Below, piece by piece: positions 1-8,833 of a DNA stretch of 64,000 nt. Numbering within the stretch: the first letter of the stretch is position 1; the number at the start of each line of letters is the position of its first letter. The DNA lies in NCBI RefSeq assembly GCF_019392195.1, contig NZ_JAHXKI010000002.1, positions 620,001 to 684,000 on the forward strand, in the 5' to 3' direction. This stretch comes from Marinobacter sp. F4206 (lineage in GTDB: Bacteria; Pseudomonadota; Gammaproteobacteria; Pseudomonadales; Oleiphilaceae). The position numbers and the translations under genes were made by a program. The notes under the pieces are model-generated. The model was not told the DNA's origin. It worked only from the letters and a program-made list of their open reading frames with translations, and searched no databases.

Positions 1-1
1 A

Positions 2-481
2 GGCGCCGAACTGGTTGTCGATGGCCGTGACTTTAACAGCGCCAACACCGGGGAAGGCTGCGACGAGGGATTCTGGATGGGCGGAAGCCTGTTCGACCAT
101 GTCAGCCCCGGCATGACCATCTACAAAGAGGAAATCTTCGGACCCGTGCTGGCCTGTGTCCGGGTTCCGGACGTGGCTACCGCGATCCGGCTGATAAACG
201 ATCACGAGTTCGGCAACGGCGTCAGCTGCTTCACCGAGAGCGGCAGCGTGGCCCGGGAATTCGGCCGCCGCATTCAGATCGGCATGGTCGGCATCAACGT
301 GCCCATTCCGGTCCCGATGGCATGGCACGGCTTTGGTGGCTGGAAGCGCTCCATGTTTGGCGACACCCACGCCTATGGTGAAGAGGGGGTAAGGTTCTAC
401 ACTCGCCAGAAATCCATCATGCAGCGCTGGTCCGACTCCATCGATGCCGGCGCCGAATTTGTGATGCCCACGGCCAAGTAG
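2..481 (+). CDS. mmsA: Methylmalonate-semialdehyde dehydrogenase, C-terminal part (5' end outside window)
   Basis: This is the last 159 residues of a CoA-acylating aldehyde dehydrogenase; the reading frame is open back to the window edge. The conserved [11 protein letters not shown] block is visible, followed by the ALDH C-terminal segment [28 protein letters not shown] and the VRFYTRQK tail typical of MmsA. MmsA converts malonate or methylmalonate semialdehyde to acetyl- or propionyl-CoA in valine, myo-inositol and beta-alanine breakdown. The catalytic cysteine lies upstream of the window and cannot be checked. A GMC oxidoreductase follows 41 bases downstream on the same strand, so the two are probably co-transcribed. 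Confidence 0.9.
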   Translation, partial: GAELVVDGRDFNSANTGEGCDEGFWMGGSLFDHVSPGMTIYKEEIFGPVLACVRVPDVATAIRLINDHEFGNGVSCFTESGSVAREFGRRIQIGMVGINVPIPVPMAWHGFGGWKRSMFGDTHAYGEEGVRFYTRQKSIMQRWSDSIDAGAEFVMPTAK

Positions 482-522
482 CACCGTGGAATTTACCGTC
501 CATAAAAGAACCGGAGAAAGCC

Positions 523-2190
523 ATGTCCGACAACAAGAACGCACAGGGACAGCTTGAGTTCGACTACATTGTGGTGGGCGCCGGCTCTGCCGGCTGCCTG
601 CTGGCGAACCGCCTGAGCGCCGACCCCGACAACCGGGTGCTGCTGATTGAAGCGGGTGGCCGCGACAACTACCACTGGATTCACATTCCCGTCGGTTACC
701 TCTACTGCATCGATAATCCGCGCACCGACTGGTGTTTCCGGACCGATCCGACCCCGGGCCTGAATGGCCGCACACTGATCTACCCCCGGGGCAAAACCCT
801 CGGGGGCTGCTCCAGCATCAACGGGATGCTGTACATTCGCGGGCAGGCCCGGGATTACGACCAGTGGGCCGACATAACCGGCGAGGACGCCTGGAACTGG
901 GCCAACTGCCTGCCGGATTTCATGCGCCATGAAGATCATTACCGGTTGGACGACGGCGGCGATGCCGATCCGGAACACCGTAAATACCACGGCCATGGCG
1001 GGGAATGGCGCATTGAGCACCAGCGTCTGAAGTGGAAGATTCTGGAGGACTTTGCCGAGGCCTGCGTGCAGGCCGGCATTCCCCGCACCCGGGATTTCAA
1101 CCGGGGCGACAACGAGGGGGTCGACTACTTTGAGGTCAACCAGCGTTCCGGCTGGCGCTGGAATACCTCCAAAGCCTTCCTGCGGGACGCCGAGAAACGC
1201 CCCAATCTAACCCTGTGGCACTCCACCCATGTTCTGGGTCTGGAGATGAGTGGCGGCGCTGAGCCCCGGTGCACGGGCGTTCGGGTCGAGCGCCCCGGCG
1301 AAGGCGAGATCACTGCCCGGGCAAACCGGGAAGTCATCCTGTCCGCCGGTGCCATCGGCTCGCCCCAGTTGCTTCAGCTCTCGGGTATTGGCCCGGCCGA
1401 TCTCCTGAAAGCACACGACATACCGGTGGTCGCAGACCTTCCCGGCGTCGGCGAGAACCTGCAGGACCACCTGCAGATTCGTTCGGTCTACAAGGTCCAG
1501 GGCGCAACCACCCTGAACACCATGGCCAACTCGCTGATGGGCAAGGCCCGCATCGGCCTCGAATACCTGTTGACCCGATCCGGGCCCATGAGTATGGCGC
1601 CCTCCCAGCTGTGCCTGTTTACCCGCAGCTCGGAGGACTATGATTACGCCAACATCGAATACCACGTTCAGCCACTGAGCCTGGACGCCTTCGGACAGCC
1701 GCTGCACAATTTCCCGGCGATCACCGCCAGCGTGTGTAATCTCAACCCGACCAGCCGCGGCAGCGTGCGTATCCGAAGCAGGGATCCGAAAGAGGCGCCC
1801 TCCATCGCGCCCAATTACCTCAGCACTCCGGAAGACCGGAAGGTGGCGGCGGATTCGCTCCGGGTGACCCGTCGTATCGCTGAGCAGCAGGCCTTTGCCC
1901 AATATCAGCCAGAGGAGTTCAAGCCCGGCCTGCAATACCAGACCGATGACGAGCTGGCCAAATTGGCGGGGGACATCGGCACCACCATCTTTCACCCGGT
2001 AGGCACCACGCGCATGGGCCGCCCGGATGACGAGTTGGCGGTGGTCGATCCGCGTCTGAAGGTCAGGGGTGTGAGCGGGCTGAGGGTGGTGGATGCCGGG
2101 GTCATGCCCACCATTACCAGTGGTAACACCAACTCCCCCACCCTGATGATTGCGGAAAAGGCCGCGGCCTGGATTCTGGCGGGAGAGTAG
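523..2190 (+). CDS. GMC family FAD-dependent oxidoreductase (choline/alcohol dehydrogenase-like)
   Basis: A 555-residue flavoprotein of the glucose-methanol-choline family, which oxidises alcohols to aldehydes. The FAD-binding GAGSAG motif is near residues 18-23, the GMC signature RGKTLGGCSSINGMLYIRG near residues 88-106, and the C-terminal block with the catalytic His (IFHPVGTTRMG) and GNTNSPTLMIAEK near residues 485-550. Length is normal for the family. A GGAG-type ribosome site precedes the ATG. Sitting after mmsA it may supply or consume an alcohol/aldehyde in the same pathway; the family is too broad to name the substrate, and choline, glycol or long-chain alcohols are all possible. Confidence 0.87.
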   Translation: MSDNKNAQGQLEFDYIVVGAGSAGCLLANRLSADPDNRVLLIEAGGRDNYHWIHIPVGYLYCIDNPRTDWCFRTDPTPGLNGRTLIYPRGKTLGGCSSINGMLYIRGQARDYDQWADITGEDAWNWANCLPDFMRHEDHYRLDDGGDADPEHRKYHGHGGEWRIEHQRLKWKILEDFAEACVQAGIPRTRDFNRGDNEGVDYFEVNQRSGWRWNTSKAFLRDAEKRPNLTLWHSTHVLGLEMSGGAEPRCTGVRVERPGEGEITARANREVILSAGAIGSPQLLQLSGIGPADLLKAHDIPVVADLPGVGENLQDHLQIRSVYKVQGATTLNTMANSLMGKARIGLEYLLTRSGPMSMAPSQLCLFTRSSEDYDYANIEYHVQPLSLDAFGQPLHNFPAITASVCNLNPTSRGSVRIRSRDPKEAPSIAPNYLSTPEDRKVAADSLRVTRRIAEQQAFAQYQPEEFKPGLQYQTDDELAKLAGDIGTTIFHPVGTTRMGRPDDELAVVDPRLKVRGVSGLRVVDAGVMPTITSGNTNSPTLMIAEKAAAWILAGE

Positions 2191-2197
2191 ATACGGT

Positions 2198-2869
2198 CTA
2201 GTTGGCCTGCTCCAAGATGTCCGGATACTCCCGGGTTCGAACCACCTGCTCGGCCAGCGGTTTCGTTGTCAGCGTGCACACTTCGTTGACCATGGCCCGG
2301 GCCACGGTGGCCGCCGGCACACCCCGGAATTTCTCCAGCGGACCAACGAGAGCCCGGTTCACCAGGGGCATCAACCTGATCCCCAGCGCTTCGGCGGTGC
2401 GCTGCTCCTGCCGGTCTCCAAGCAACAGGCTCGGATGGTAGATTGACAGGTAGGGATAGCCAAGATCACGAACGGCATCCTCCAGTTCGCCCTTCACGCG
2501 GTTGTAAAAAATGGTCGAGTCGGAGGAGGCGGCAATGGCCGACATCAGGATGAAGGCGTTTGCCCCGGCTGCCCGGCCCAGTTCCGCGGCTTTCAGACAG
2601 TAACCATAATCCACCTTCCGGAACTGTTCCCGGGATCCGGCCTTCTTGATGGTGGTGCCAAGGCAGCAAACGATGGCATCGACATCGAACAACCCTGCGT
2701 GCGCCTCAAGGTTGTCAAAGTTGACCTCATGCTGAACCAGCCTGGGGTGAGTCGTGTCCGTCTTGCGCCGCACCGGCGTGATTACTGATTCGATCTCTGA
2801 CCGCTCGAGCAGCCCCTCAACGACCTTGGCGCCGGTCAGTCCGGTCGCACCTAACACCAAAACTTTCAA
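2198..2869 (-). CDS. NAD(P)-binding atypical short-chain dehydrogenase (HTATIP2/NmrA-like)
   Basis: A single Rossmann domain of about 223 residues. GATGLTG near residue 7 is the nucleotide-binding loop; CLGTTIKKAGS and the RVKGELE segment (Lys where the SDR active-site Lys sits) match atypical SDRs annotated as NAD(P)H-binding or HTATIP2-like oxidoreductases. I prefer a TTG start at 2869 because AGGAG lies 8 bases upstream; the longer form from a TTG at 2902 would add 11 residues before the Rossmann strand and would run into the neighbouring reading frame. It converges on the GMC gene with 7 bases between stops. Substrate unknown. Confidence 0.75.
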   Translation of the reverse strand: MKVLVLGATGLTGAKVVEGLLERSEIESVITPVRRKTDTTHPRLVQHEVNFDNLEAHAGLFDVDAIVCCLGTTIKKAGSREQFRKVDYGYCLKAAELGRAAGANAFILMSAIAASSDSTIFYNRVKGELEDAVRDLGYPYLSIYHPSLLLGDRQEQRTAEALGIRLMPLVNRALVGPLEKFRGVPAATVARAMVNEVCTLTTKPLAEQVVRTREYPDILEQAN

Positions 2870-2898
2870 CGTACCGTCTCCTGTCGCTAGCTGTCGGG

Positions 2899-3251
2899 TC
2901 AATCTTCATTGAACAGCAACACCAGTGTGCCGCCACGACGTACACTGCCATAATTCAGGTTGATGCCGAAAGACACGCTGTCCGGAAAGCTGAGCCCTCC
3001 CGGCAATCCCATCTGCCAGCCGAGCCGAGCTCGGGATCATCCAACTGGGCAATCTCATTGGGATCGAAATCCCAGAGGCCGAATCGGAGGGACTCGCCAT
3101 GGGTCAGAAATGCCGCCAGCGCAAAGGTCTCGGCGATCTGCGTTTGAACAAAGCGCTCCAGCTCATCCGCACACACCCGGGCTGAAAACCCGGCACGGCT
3201 CACCAGGGCGACGGCAAACAGGCAGGCTCTGGCTAACGGTGAGACGACCAT
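2899..3251 (-). pseudogene. Small secreted protein gene, apparently frameshifted
   Basis: From an ATG at 3251 one frame reads a signal peptide (hydrophobic segment, then SARVCA before DELERF) and continues to ...QLDDPELG. Near 3025 the sensible reading moves to a second frame, which continues GWQMGLPGGLSFPD and ends with a glycine-rich SVSFGINLNYGS...LVLLFNED tail and a TGA at 2899-2901. The total length of 353 bases is one short of a multiple of three, as expected for a single lost base. Either the gene is broken in this strain or the sequence has a one-base error. Family not recognised. It would have been an exported protein of about 117 residues. Confidence 0.5.
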
Positions 3252-3380
3252 AGGGCCTCAAACGATTCAGGGAAGGGACCTATCTAGGTTAGATCAGATT
3301 GCCGAGGCCGTCTGGCGTTTCTAAGGTCAGGAGTAGGCGGCGGAAGTCCGTTACGGCAGTGTCGGCCGTCCCGAACGGCG

Positions 3381-4082
3381 CTACTGCAGCAGGCCACGTA
3401 AGTAATTCAGGCCCGACAACTGGTCCATCTGGCCCCGGATCCAGGTGACCCGGCCCCAGACATAGGCCGACGGATTCACCGCACTCAAGACCTTCGGATT
3501 GGGCAGCACCGCTGCCAGTCTGGCCGCCTGAACCCCGGAGAGCTGGCTGGCCGGAATGCCGAAATAGAGTCGGCTGGCCGCTTCCACACCATATATGCCG
3601 GGACCAAACTCCGCGATATTAAGGTAAACCTCAAGAATGCGTTTCTTCGGCCAGAACACATCAAGCCCCAATGCCAGCCCGGCCTCCAGTGCCTTGCGGA
3701 CAAAACTTCGGCCGTTCCACAGGAACAGGTTCTTGGCGGTCTGCTGAGTGATCGTGCTGGCGCCTCGCAGGCCCTCACCCGCCTTGTATTCCGCCAGGGC
3801 CTTACGGATGGCACTGAAATCCACGCCCCAATGATGGGGGAAACGCTGGTCCTCACTGGCCACCACTGCCAGCGGCATCCAGGGCGAGATTTTCTCAAGA
3901 TCGACCCACTCCTGATGCAAGGTCTGTCCCGGTGCCGCCAACCGATAGCCCAGCATGAAACTTGAGGTCGGTGGATCCACGAACCGGAACAGGATGATCG
4001 CGGCTAACATCAGCAATACGACCCCCACCAGCGTCCACACCAGTGCGTTCAGGGATTTTCTGATCAGGGATTGTCGTGCCAC
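3381..4082 (-). CDS. mtgA: Monofunctional peptidoglycan glycosyltransferase MtgA
   Basis: A 233-residue GT51 enzyme that polymerises lipid II into glycan strands at the inner membrane without a transpeptidase domain. There is one N-terminal membrane helix (about residues 14-33). The catalytic Glu is in ASEDQRFPHHWGVD (Glu77), followed by the GASTITQQTAKNLFLW motif (about residues 107-122) and the KKRILEVYLNIAEFGPG and GVEAASRLYFG blocks. Length and motif order match MtgA. It reads alone on the minus strand, with 129 bases without a gene downstream and the DUF2244 gene diverging upstream. Confidence 0.95.
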   Translation of the reverse strand: MARQSLIRKSLNALVWTLVGVVLLMLAAIILFRFVDPPTSSFMLGYRLAAPGQTLHQEWVDLEKISPWMPLAVVASEDQRFPHHWGVDFSAIRKALAEYKAGEGLRGASTITQQTAKNLFLWNGRSFVRKALEAGLALGLDVFWPKKRILEVYLNIAEFGPGIYGVEAASRLYFGIPASQLSGVQAARLAAVLPNPKVLSAVNPSAYVWGRVTWIRGQMDQLSGLNYLRGLLQ

Positions 4083-4241
4083 GGGTTCTTCACCAGACAG
4101 TTTTGACTATCATCAATTAAGGGCGCTCAGTATGTCGTGGTTTGAACCCTGTTTGAATTACCAATCATTCAGGCGGCCCCATCATCGGAGTGCCTCAATA
4201 CGTCGTATACCGAGAACGCCTGACCTCAAAGGCATCGGATT

Positions 4242-4754
4242 ATGGTGGAGCATCTCAAGCATCCAGAGGGAATCCAGCTTCTGCTGACCCCCAATCACTC
4301 CCTGAGCTGGCGTGGCAATGTCCGGATCTGGCTGGGCCTGCTGGCTATTTCTGCCGTGATTGCCGGGGCTATGGCGGTGGCCGGCGCCTGGGTCATCATT
4401 CCCTTCGCCGGACTGGAACTGGCCGCCCTCGCGGCCGGCATTTACGTTACCTCACGGGCCTGCCAGCGACGGGAGGTACTCACTATCGATGACACTGATA
4501 TCCATCTGGAGAAAGGCCGGACCCGGAAACTGGCGGAATGGACCCTGCCCCGGCGCTATGCGCGTCTGCGTCTGAATGCGCCCCGACATCCTTTCACACC
4601 ACCCCGGCTGGAGCTGATCCACCGGGATACCAGTGTGGCGCTCGGCACCTTCCTGAACATTGAGGACACCGATACCCTCATACAATTGCTGGAAGCACGG
4701 GGCCTGGTGGTTGAACGAAGAGAGCCCGATCCTGAGATCGGGCTCTGGTTCTAG
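4242..4754 (+). CDS. DUF2244 family membrane protein
   Basis: 170 residues with two adjacent membrane helices (about 27-48 and 50-70) carrying the family pattern GAWVIIPFAGLELAALAAGIY, then a soluble beta-rich domain with TIDDTDIHLEKGR. DUF2244 proteins often lie near cytochrome oxidase genes in other proteobacteria, but no such genes are here and the function is unknown. The start is supported by AAAGG about 8 bases upstream. The 3' end overlaps the convergent hydrolase gene by 4 bases. Confidence 0.8.
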   Translation: MVEHLKHPEGIQLLLTPNHSLSWRGNVRIWLGLLAISAVIAGAMAVAGAWVIIPFAGLELAALAAGIYVTSRACQRREVLTIDDTDIHLEKGRTRKLAEWTLPRRYARLRLNAPRHPFTPPRLELIHRDTSVALGTFLNIEDTDTLIQLLEARGLVVERREPDPEIGLWF

Positions 4755-5656
4755 CCGGCGGTGGCCAGCCTGGTGTAGATTCGCTCCACCACGCTCGGGT
4801 GCCACAGCAATTTGAAGTGCCCCAACCCCTCCGTCTGCAGCTTTTCCGAGCCAGGCCATTTCAGATGAACCCGGTCACTGTGGCTGGCCGGAACCGACTG
4901 ATCATCGCGATCAACCACTACCAGCCCTCGGGGGGCGAGGCCCGGTGCCAGATCATCGAACGAGAACTGGCGCCAGACATCGGGGCCAAACCGCTGCTCC
5001 ATCCGTCGGCGCTGTTCGGACACCATGGCGTCTGAAAGACCGAGCATGGCCCCAAACCCGGCGACCACGGACTGTAGATCCCGGGGCGGAGCCAGCATGA
5101 TCAGGTGCCGCGCCCGGACCCCATCCACCACGGCCCGCGCGGCCGCCAGTGAGCCAATGGAGTGGGCGATGATGGCCTCGACTTGCCCCACGCTGGCGGC
5201 GACCCTGGCTACCACATCCGCCATCTCGTAGAGATTGGTCTGGCTACCCTGGGCCCGGCCATGGGCGGGCGCATCAAACACCACCACCCGAAATCCGGCC
5301 TTGACCAGGGGCTTCACAAACGCCCCGAACTGTATGCCACCGCCAGACCAACCGTGCACCATCATCACCACCGGTCCATGCCCCCAGCTGTATACCGGGA
5401 TGACAGTGGCACCGTACTGAAGCTGGGTGTAGCTGGTTGCCTCGTCGAGCAGGTATTCGTACCGGATCGGCAAAGGCAGTCGCTGGGGTGAGAAAAACAG
5501 ATTCTCGACGATGTTGCCGGCGGTGTTGGGGGCGACCCGATGCAGCCATTGCAGAGCGGTGCCAATGGCGGCCACCGGAGGAACATTCCGACGAGCCAGC
5601 GGTGCTTTAGAAAGCCGTTTTGCGGCGCCAGTGGTGGTAATGAATTGAGCACTCAT
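4751..5656 (-). CDS. Alpha/beta hydrolase
   Basis: A 301-residue alpha/beta-hydrolase. The oxyanion region VHGWSGGG is near residue 100, the nucleophile elbow is AHSIGS (Ser in place of the usual GxSxG first Gly by Ala) near residue 162, the acid is probably Asp in VVDRDDQSVP and the base His in EGLGHFKLLW near the C-terminus. A strong AAGGAGGG ribosome site precedes the ATG. No signal peptide is visible. Substrate cannot be predicted; esterase or lipase-like activity is the default. It diverges from the AraC/GlxA-type regulator gene, with a perfect inverted repeat in between. Confidence 0.82.
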   Translation of the reverse strand: MSAQFITTTGAAKRLSKAPLARRNVPPVAAIGTALQWLHRVAPNTAGNIVENLFFSPQRLPLPIRYEYLLDEATSYTQLQYGATVIPVYSWGHGPVVMMVHGWSGGGIQFGAFVKPLVKAGFRVVVFDAPAHGRAQGSQTNLYEMADVVARVAASVGQVEAIIAHSIGSLAAARAVVDGVRARHLIMLAPPRDLQSVVAGFGAMLGLSDAMVSEQRRRMEQRFGPDVWRQFSFDDLAPGLAPRGLVVVDRDDQSVPASHSDRVHLKWPGSEKLQTEGLGHFKLLWHPSVVERIYTRLATAG

Positions 5657-5735
5657 GACAATCCCTCCTTCGCTGCTGGCCGAATGGCCAACCTGATTGA
5701 CCGTTTCAGGTTACGACTTGCCAGACCGGTTCCGG

Positions 5736-5753
5736 AGTGTCATATTTGACACT
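5736..5753. promoter_or_regulatory. Perfect inverted repeat, candidate operator
   Basis: AGTGTCA, a 4-base spacer and TGACACT form a perfect 18-bp dyad that ends 26 bases before the start of the GlxA-type AraC regulator and lies in the divergent space to the alpha/beta hydrolase. Its position fits autoregulation or control of the divergent gene. The binding protein is inferred only from location. Confidence 0.5.
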
Positions 5754-5779
5754 GTAGATGCGAAAAAGGACATCACATC

Positions 5780-6829
5780 ATGACGAAAATTGTCATTGTC
5801 GCCCTCCCCTTCTGCCACGGCAGTGGCATTGTCGGCGTAATGGATTTCTTTGCCGCCGCCAACTTCTGCGACCGTGCCGCGCCCCGGAGTGAACCCCGGT
5901 TCGATTGCCAGATCGTGACCATCGACGGCGAACCGGTCCGGTCCTATAGCGGGATTCCCATTGCGCCGACGGTGCGCTGGGAGGATGTTCACCCCGATTT
6001 AATCATTGTCGGCTCGGCGATGGAGGCCGTACTCGGCGACCGCCACATTGATGCAGCAATGGATCAGTCCCGCCCTCTTCACCCCTGGCTGCGTTCAGCG
6101 GTGGATCAGGGCGCTGTCGTGGCCAGCGTCTGTACCGGAAGCTTCGTACTGGCAGAGGCTGGACTGCTGACAGAACACGTGGCCACGACCCACTGGCGGG
6201 CGGCTCCGGCCTTTCGCCGGCGCTATCCGGATCTCCGGCTGGAGACGGAACAACTGCTGGTGGATAACGGCCAGATCATCTGCGCCGGCGGCGCAACTGC
6301 GTTCATCGATCTGTGTCTGTACCTGGTGGAAAAGCTGGGGTCGCCCGCGCTCGCGGTGGCCTGCAGCAAACTGCTGGTTCTGGACGCCCGACGGACGGAA
6401 CAGACGCCTTACATGAACTTCTATGGCAGCAGGGCCCATCAGGACGAGGTGATTGGCGAGATACAGAATTGGCTGGAGCAGCATTACGCGGACAACATCG
6501 CCATTGACGACCTGGCGGAACGGGCCCGGCTGGGACCGAGAACCTTCAAGCGACGGTTCAAGGAAGCCACCGGCGAAACGCCCCTGCACTACCTGCAACA
6601 TCTGCGAATTGAAGCGGCCAAGCACGGCCTTGAGTCGACCCGGCGCCAGACCGCCCAGATTATCTGGGACGTCGGCTACGAGGACGCCAGTTCGTTCCGG
6701 CGCCTGTTCAAACGAAACGTCGGCTGCACCATGGAGGAATACCGCAGGCGTTTCAGCTACGTAACGCCGGGGCGCGTCAGAGCGCCCGGCACCACAAGCC
6801 CAATGTCGGAAAGTGCGCCTTATTCGTAG
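5780..6829 (+). CDS. GlxA-family transcriptional regulator (DJ-1/PfpI domain plus AraC HTH)
   Basis: 349 residues. The N-terminal domain (about 1-200) is DJ-1/PfpI-like; its nucleophile-elbow region reads VASVCTGSFVLAEAGLL, with the Cys typical of the family. The C-terminal domain (about 215-320) is an AraC HTH: IAIDDLAERARLGPRTFKRRFKEATG is the first helix-turn-helix and IIWDVGYEDASSFRRLFKRNVG the second. Members such as GlxA, ArgR and CdhR control amino-acid or quaternary-amine catabolism in pseudomonads. The gene overlaps the convergent binding-protein gene by 10 bases, and an AAGGA ribosome site precedes the ATG. Confidence 0.9.
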   Translation: MTKIVIVALPFCHGSGIVGVMDFFAAANFCDRAAPRSEPRFDCQIVTIDGEPVRSYSGIPIAPTVRWEDVHPDLIIVGSAMEAVLGDRHIDAAMDQSRPLHPWLRSAVDQGAVVASVCTGSFVLAEAGLLTEHVATTHWRAAPAFRRRYPDLRLETEQLLVDNGQIICAGGATAFIDLCLYLVEKLGSPALAVACSKLLVLDARRTEQTPYMNFYGSRAHQDEVIGEIQNWLEQHYADNIAIDDLAERARLGPRTFKRRFKEATGETPLHYLQHLRIEAAKHGLESTRRQTAQIIWDVGYEDASSFRRLFKRNVGCTMEEYRRRFSYVTPGRVRAPGTTSPMSESAPYS

Positions 6830-7599
6830 CGCGCCTCGATGGCGTCAAGCTCCCCGGCAGCGCGGGCTTCATCCAGAGCCTGCTGCAGGTCGGCGACAAT
6901 GGCCGGGTCGGTATTCTTGCTCAAAGCCAGATACATGGGCGTTTCACGGAATACCAGAACTGGCTTGAGCCCGGTAATGCCATGTTCCTGCTCAGCCACC
7001 AGCGGCCCGACCAGACCGTCCGTTACCCAGAGATCCGCCTGACCCAGCATCAGTCGACGGGTGTTCACGTCGCCCGACATACCCATGGTCACATTGAATC
7101 CCTGATCCACCAGATACTCCGACATGACATCGCCCTTGTAACCGGCAATCTGCAACTCCCTGGCGTCCTCCAGGCTGTCCAGGGTAATGTCCGAATCCGG
7201 GGCGGCAAACAGGGTCCACTTGATCGATGCCAACGGCCCGACCCACTGGAACAGGTCTTCACGCTCTTCGGTTCGGGCCGTGCAGAAAAGGCCGTGATTT
7301 TCCCGCCCCTGGACCCAGTCATAGGCGTAGCTCCAGGCCCGCATCTTCATCACGTAGTCGTAGTCGACCCGGGCCAGCATGGCCTTGACCATATCGGTGC
7401 AGATACCGGTGATGTCATCCTCTTCATGGGCAAACCCCTTACCGGATACCGATGCGTTGTAGGGCGGATAGTTCTCGGTGAATATGTACAGCCGTTCGGC
7501 GGCGACCGCCGCTGTTGCAACGGCTGACAGGGTAAGGGCTAGAACACTGGCTTTGGCGGCGTTCAACATTGTTGTTACCGCTGCTGATTGACTGGGCAT
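6820..7599 (-). CDS. Periplasmic amino-acid-type substrate-binding protein (SBP family 3)
   Basis: 259 residues with a cleavable signal peptide ending ATAAVAAE, followed by RLYIFTENYPPYN, the usual first strand of family 3 binding proteins, and GICTDMVKAMLARVDYDY. The late GLDLWVTDGLVG-like segment (here QADLWVTDGLVG) is also typical. No ABC permease or ATPase genes are adjacent, so this may be an orphan binding protein or a sensory protein rather than part of a transporter. ATG at 7599 has AAGGA 6 bases upstream; a second ATG ten codons in is less likely. Confidence 0.82.
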   Translation of the reverse strand: MPSQSAAVTTMLNAAKASVLALTLSAVATAAVAAERLYIFTENYPPYNASVSGKGFAHEEDDITGICTDMVKAMLARVDYDYVMKMRAWSYAYDWVQGRENHGLFCTARTEEREDLFQWVGPLASIKWTLFAAPDSDITLDSLEDARELQIAGYKGDVMSEYLVDQGFNVTMGMSGDVNTRRLMLGQADLWVTDGLVGPLVAEQEHGITGLKPVLVFRETPMYLALSKNTDPAIVADLQQALDEARAAGELDAIEARYE

Positions 7600-7824
7600 T
7601 TCGTGTCCTTGATCAAAGCTGAGGGTTGATGAAGAGGGACCTTGTCACGGCAGGATACCGAGCCGAACGACATAATTGCCAAAGCTACCTACTGGAGGTT
7701 TCGGCCAGTCGACCTGGACGTTTCTGCCATCGGCGCCCATGATTGCGCGTCCAACCAGAAAAGTCAGTGACAAAACGTATCTGGCCGGAAAACGAAGGGA
7801 AAGCCCGGATAAACCGAGATGCTG

Positions 7825-8727
7825 TCAGCGTTGGCCACCGGCAGCGGAGGACGACGATCCCGTGCTCACCACAGTGGGCCCGATGACGGACAGCACGTGT
7901 GGCCGGCACAGCACTTTGAGGGGCGTTTCCCCGACCACGTCGCCATCCGCCGTCACCGTTTTGGGCTTTCCCGTCTGCACCGAACAGTGCGTGCCTTTCA
8001 AATGGACAATGGTGCTGGTCCGCTGGGGTGAACTCCGGTTGAGCCGGACCATGAGAAATGTGAGCAACAGTTGGAACAGCGGCCGTGGCTTTACCGCAAT
8101 GACATCCAACTGACCGTCGTTGGCGGAGGCTTCGGGAATCTCGTTGCCGCCACCGAAAAAAGCACCGCTGGCGACCGCTATGGACAGCCACCGACCTTTG
8201 ACAAAGCCCTTGTCACAGCGGATTTCCGCCTTGAACCCTCGCTTGGCGTTGATTCGCCGCAACAACCCGATGCCGTAACTGAAGCGACCGAACATTTTTT
8301 TCTCCGCACCTTCCGACTCCCGAACCGGCAAGGTCCCCAGGCCAATATGGGCAACATTGAGAAACAGCGAATGACCGAACTCGGCAATATCCACCCACTG
8401 CCGGGTACCGCTGGCAATGAGGGCGCACAGGTCCGCAGGTTCCTCAGGCAGCCCCAGATTACGGGCAAAGTCGTTGGCAGTGCCCGAGGGCAGAACCGCC
8501 AGGGTTGCGTGTTTTTCAACGCACACCTGCGCGCCGCGATTCACCGAGCCATCACCGCCGGCTACCATCACCACATCGCCGGCCCTCACTCTGCCGATCC
8601 AGTCATCGTCGGCAAAGTCACAGCATTCCGGATCCGCGACACCGGCTGACGCCAGTACGTCGAGCCAGAACTCGCGCCCCCGATCACCCGATCCGGCGTT
8701 GGGATTGGCCACCAGCCAATGGGTCAT
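7825..8727 (-). CDS. Diacylglycerol kinase-family lipid kinase (YegS/DagK-like)
   Basis: About 300 residues. ANPNAGSG at the N-terminus, GGDGSVN (nucleotide-binding, usually GGDGTVN) near residue 58 and LPSGTANDFARNLGLP near residue 82 identify the DAGK catalytic domain. The C-terminal half carries SIAVASGAFFGGGNEIPEASANDGQLDV, the usual metal-supported region. I start at the ATG at 8727 (AGGAA upstream), because the 17-residue extension to 8778 is not part of the fold. Such kinases phosphorylate diacylglycerol or related lipids at the membrane. It diverges from the racemase-like gene. Confidence 0.88.
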   Translation of the reverse strand: MTHWLVANPNAGSGDRGREFWLDVLASAGVADPECCDFADDDWIGRVRAGDVVMVAGGDGSVNRGAQVCVEKHATLAVLPSGTANDFARNLGLPEEPADLCALIASGTRQWVDIAEFGHSLFLNVAHIGLGTLPVRESEGAEKKMFGRFSYGIGLLRRINAKRGFKAEIRCDKGFVKGRWLSIAVASGAFFGGGNEIPEASANDGQLDVIAVKPRPLFQLLLTFLMVRLNRSSPQRTSTIVHLKGTHCSVQTGKPKTVTADGDVVGETPLKVLCRPHVLSVIGPTVVSTGSSSSAAGGQR

Positions 8728-8833
8728 TGCAGCTCGTTCCTGTGCCTGTCTGTTTGATCGCGCATCGCGCCGCCGCATTCAGACAAACCATAACCCATTG
8801 GCTCCGAACGCGCCTCACGACTATGGTTACGGT

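Noticed and set aside
1207..1995. 262-residue minus-strand frame inside the GMC oxidoreductase gene
   Set aside because: Antisense to a strongly conserved flavoprotein; no homology signal.
8417..8833. N-terminal extension of the racemase-like frame
   Set aside because: Low-complexity Ser/Arg/Pro-rich sequence antisense to the lipid kinase gene; the conserved domain starts at the ATG at 8834.
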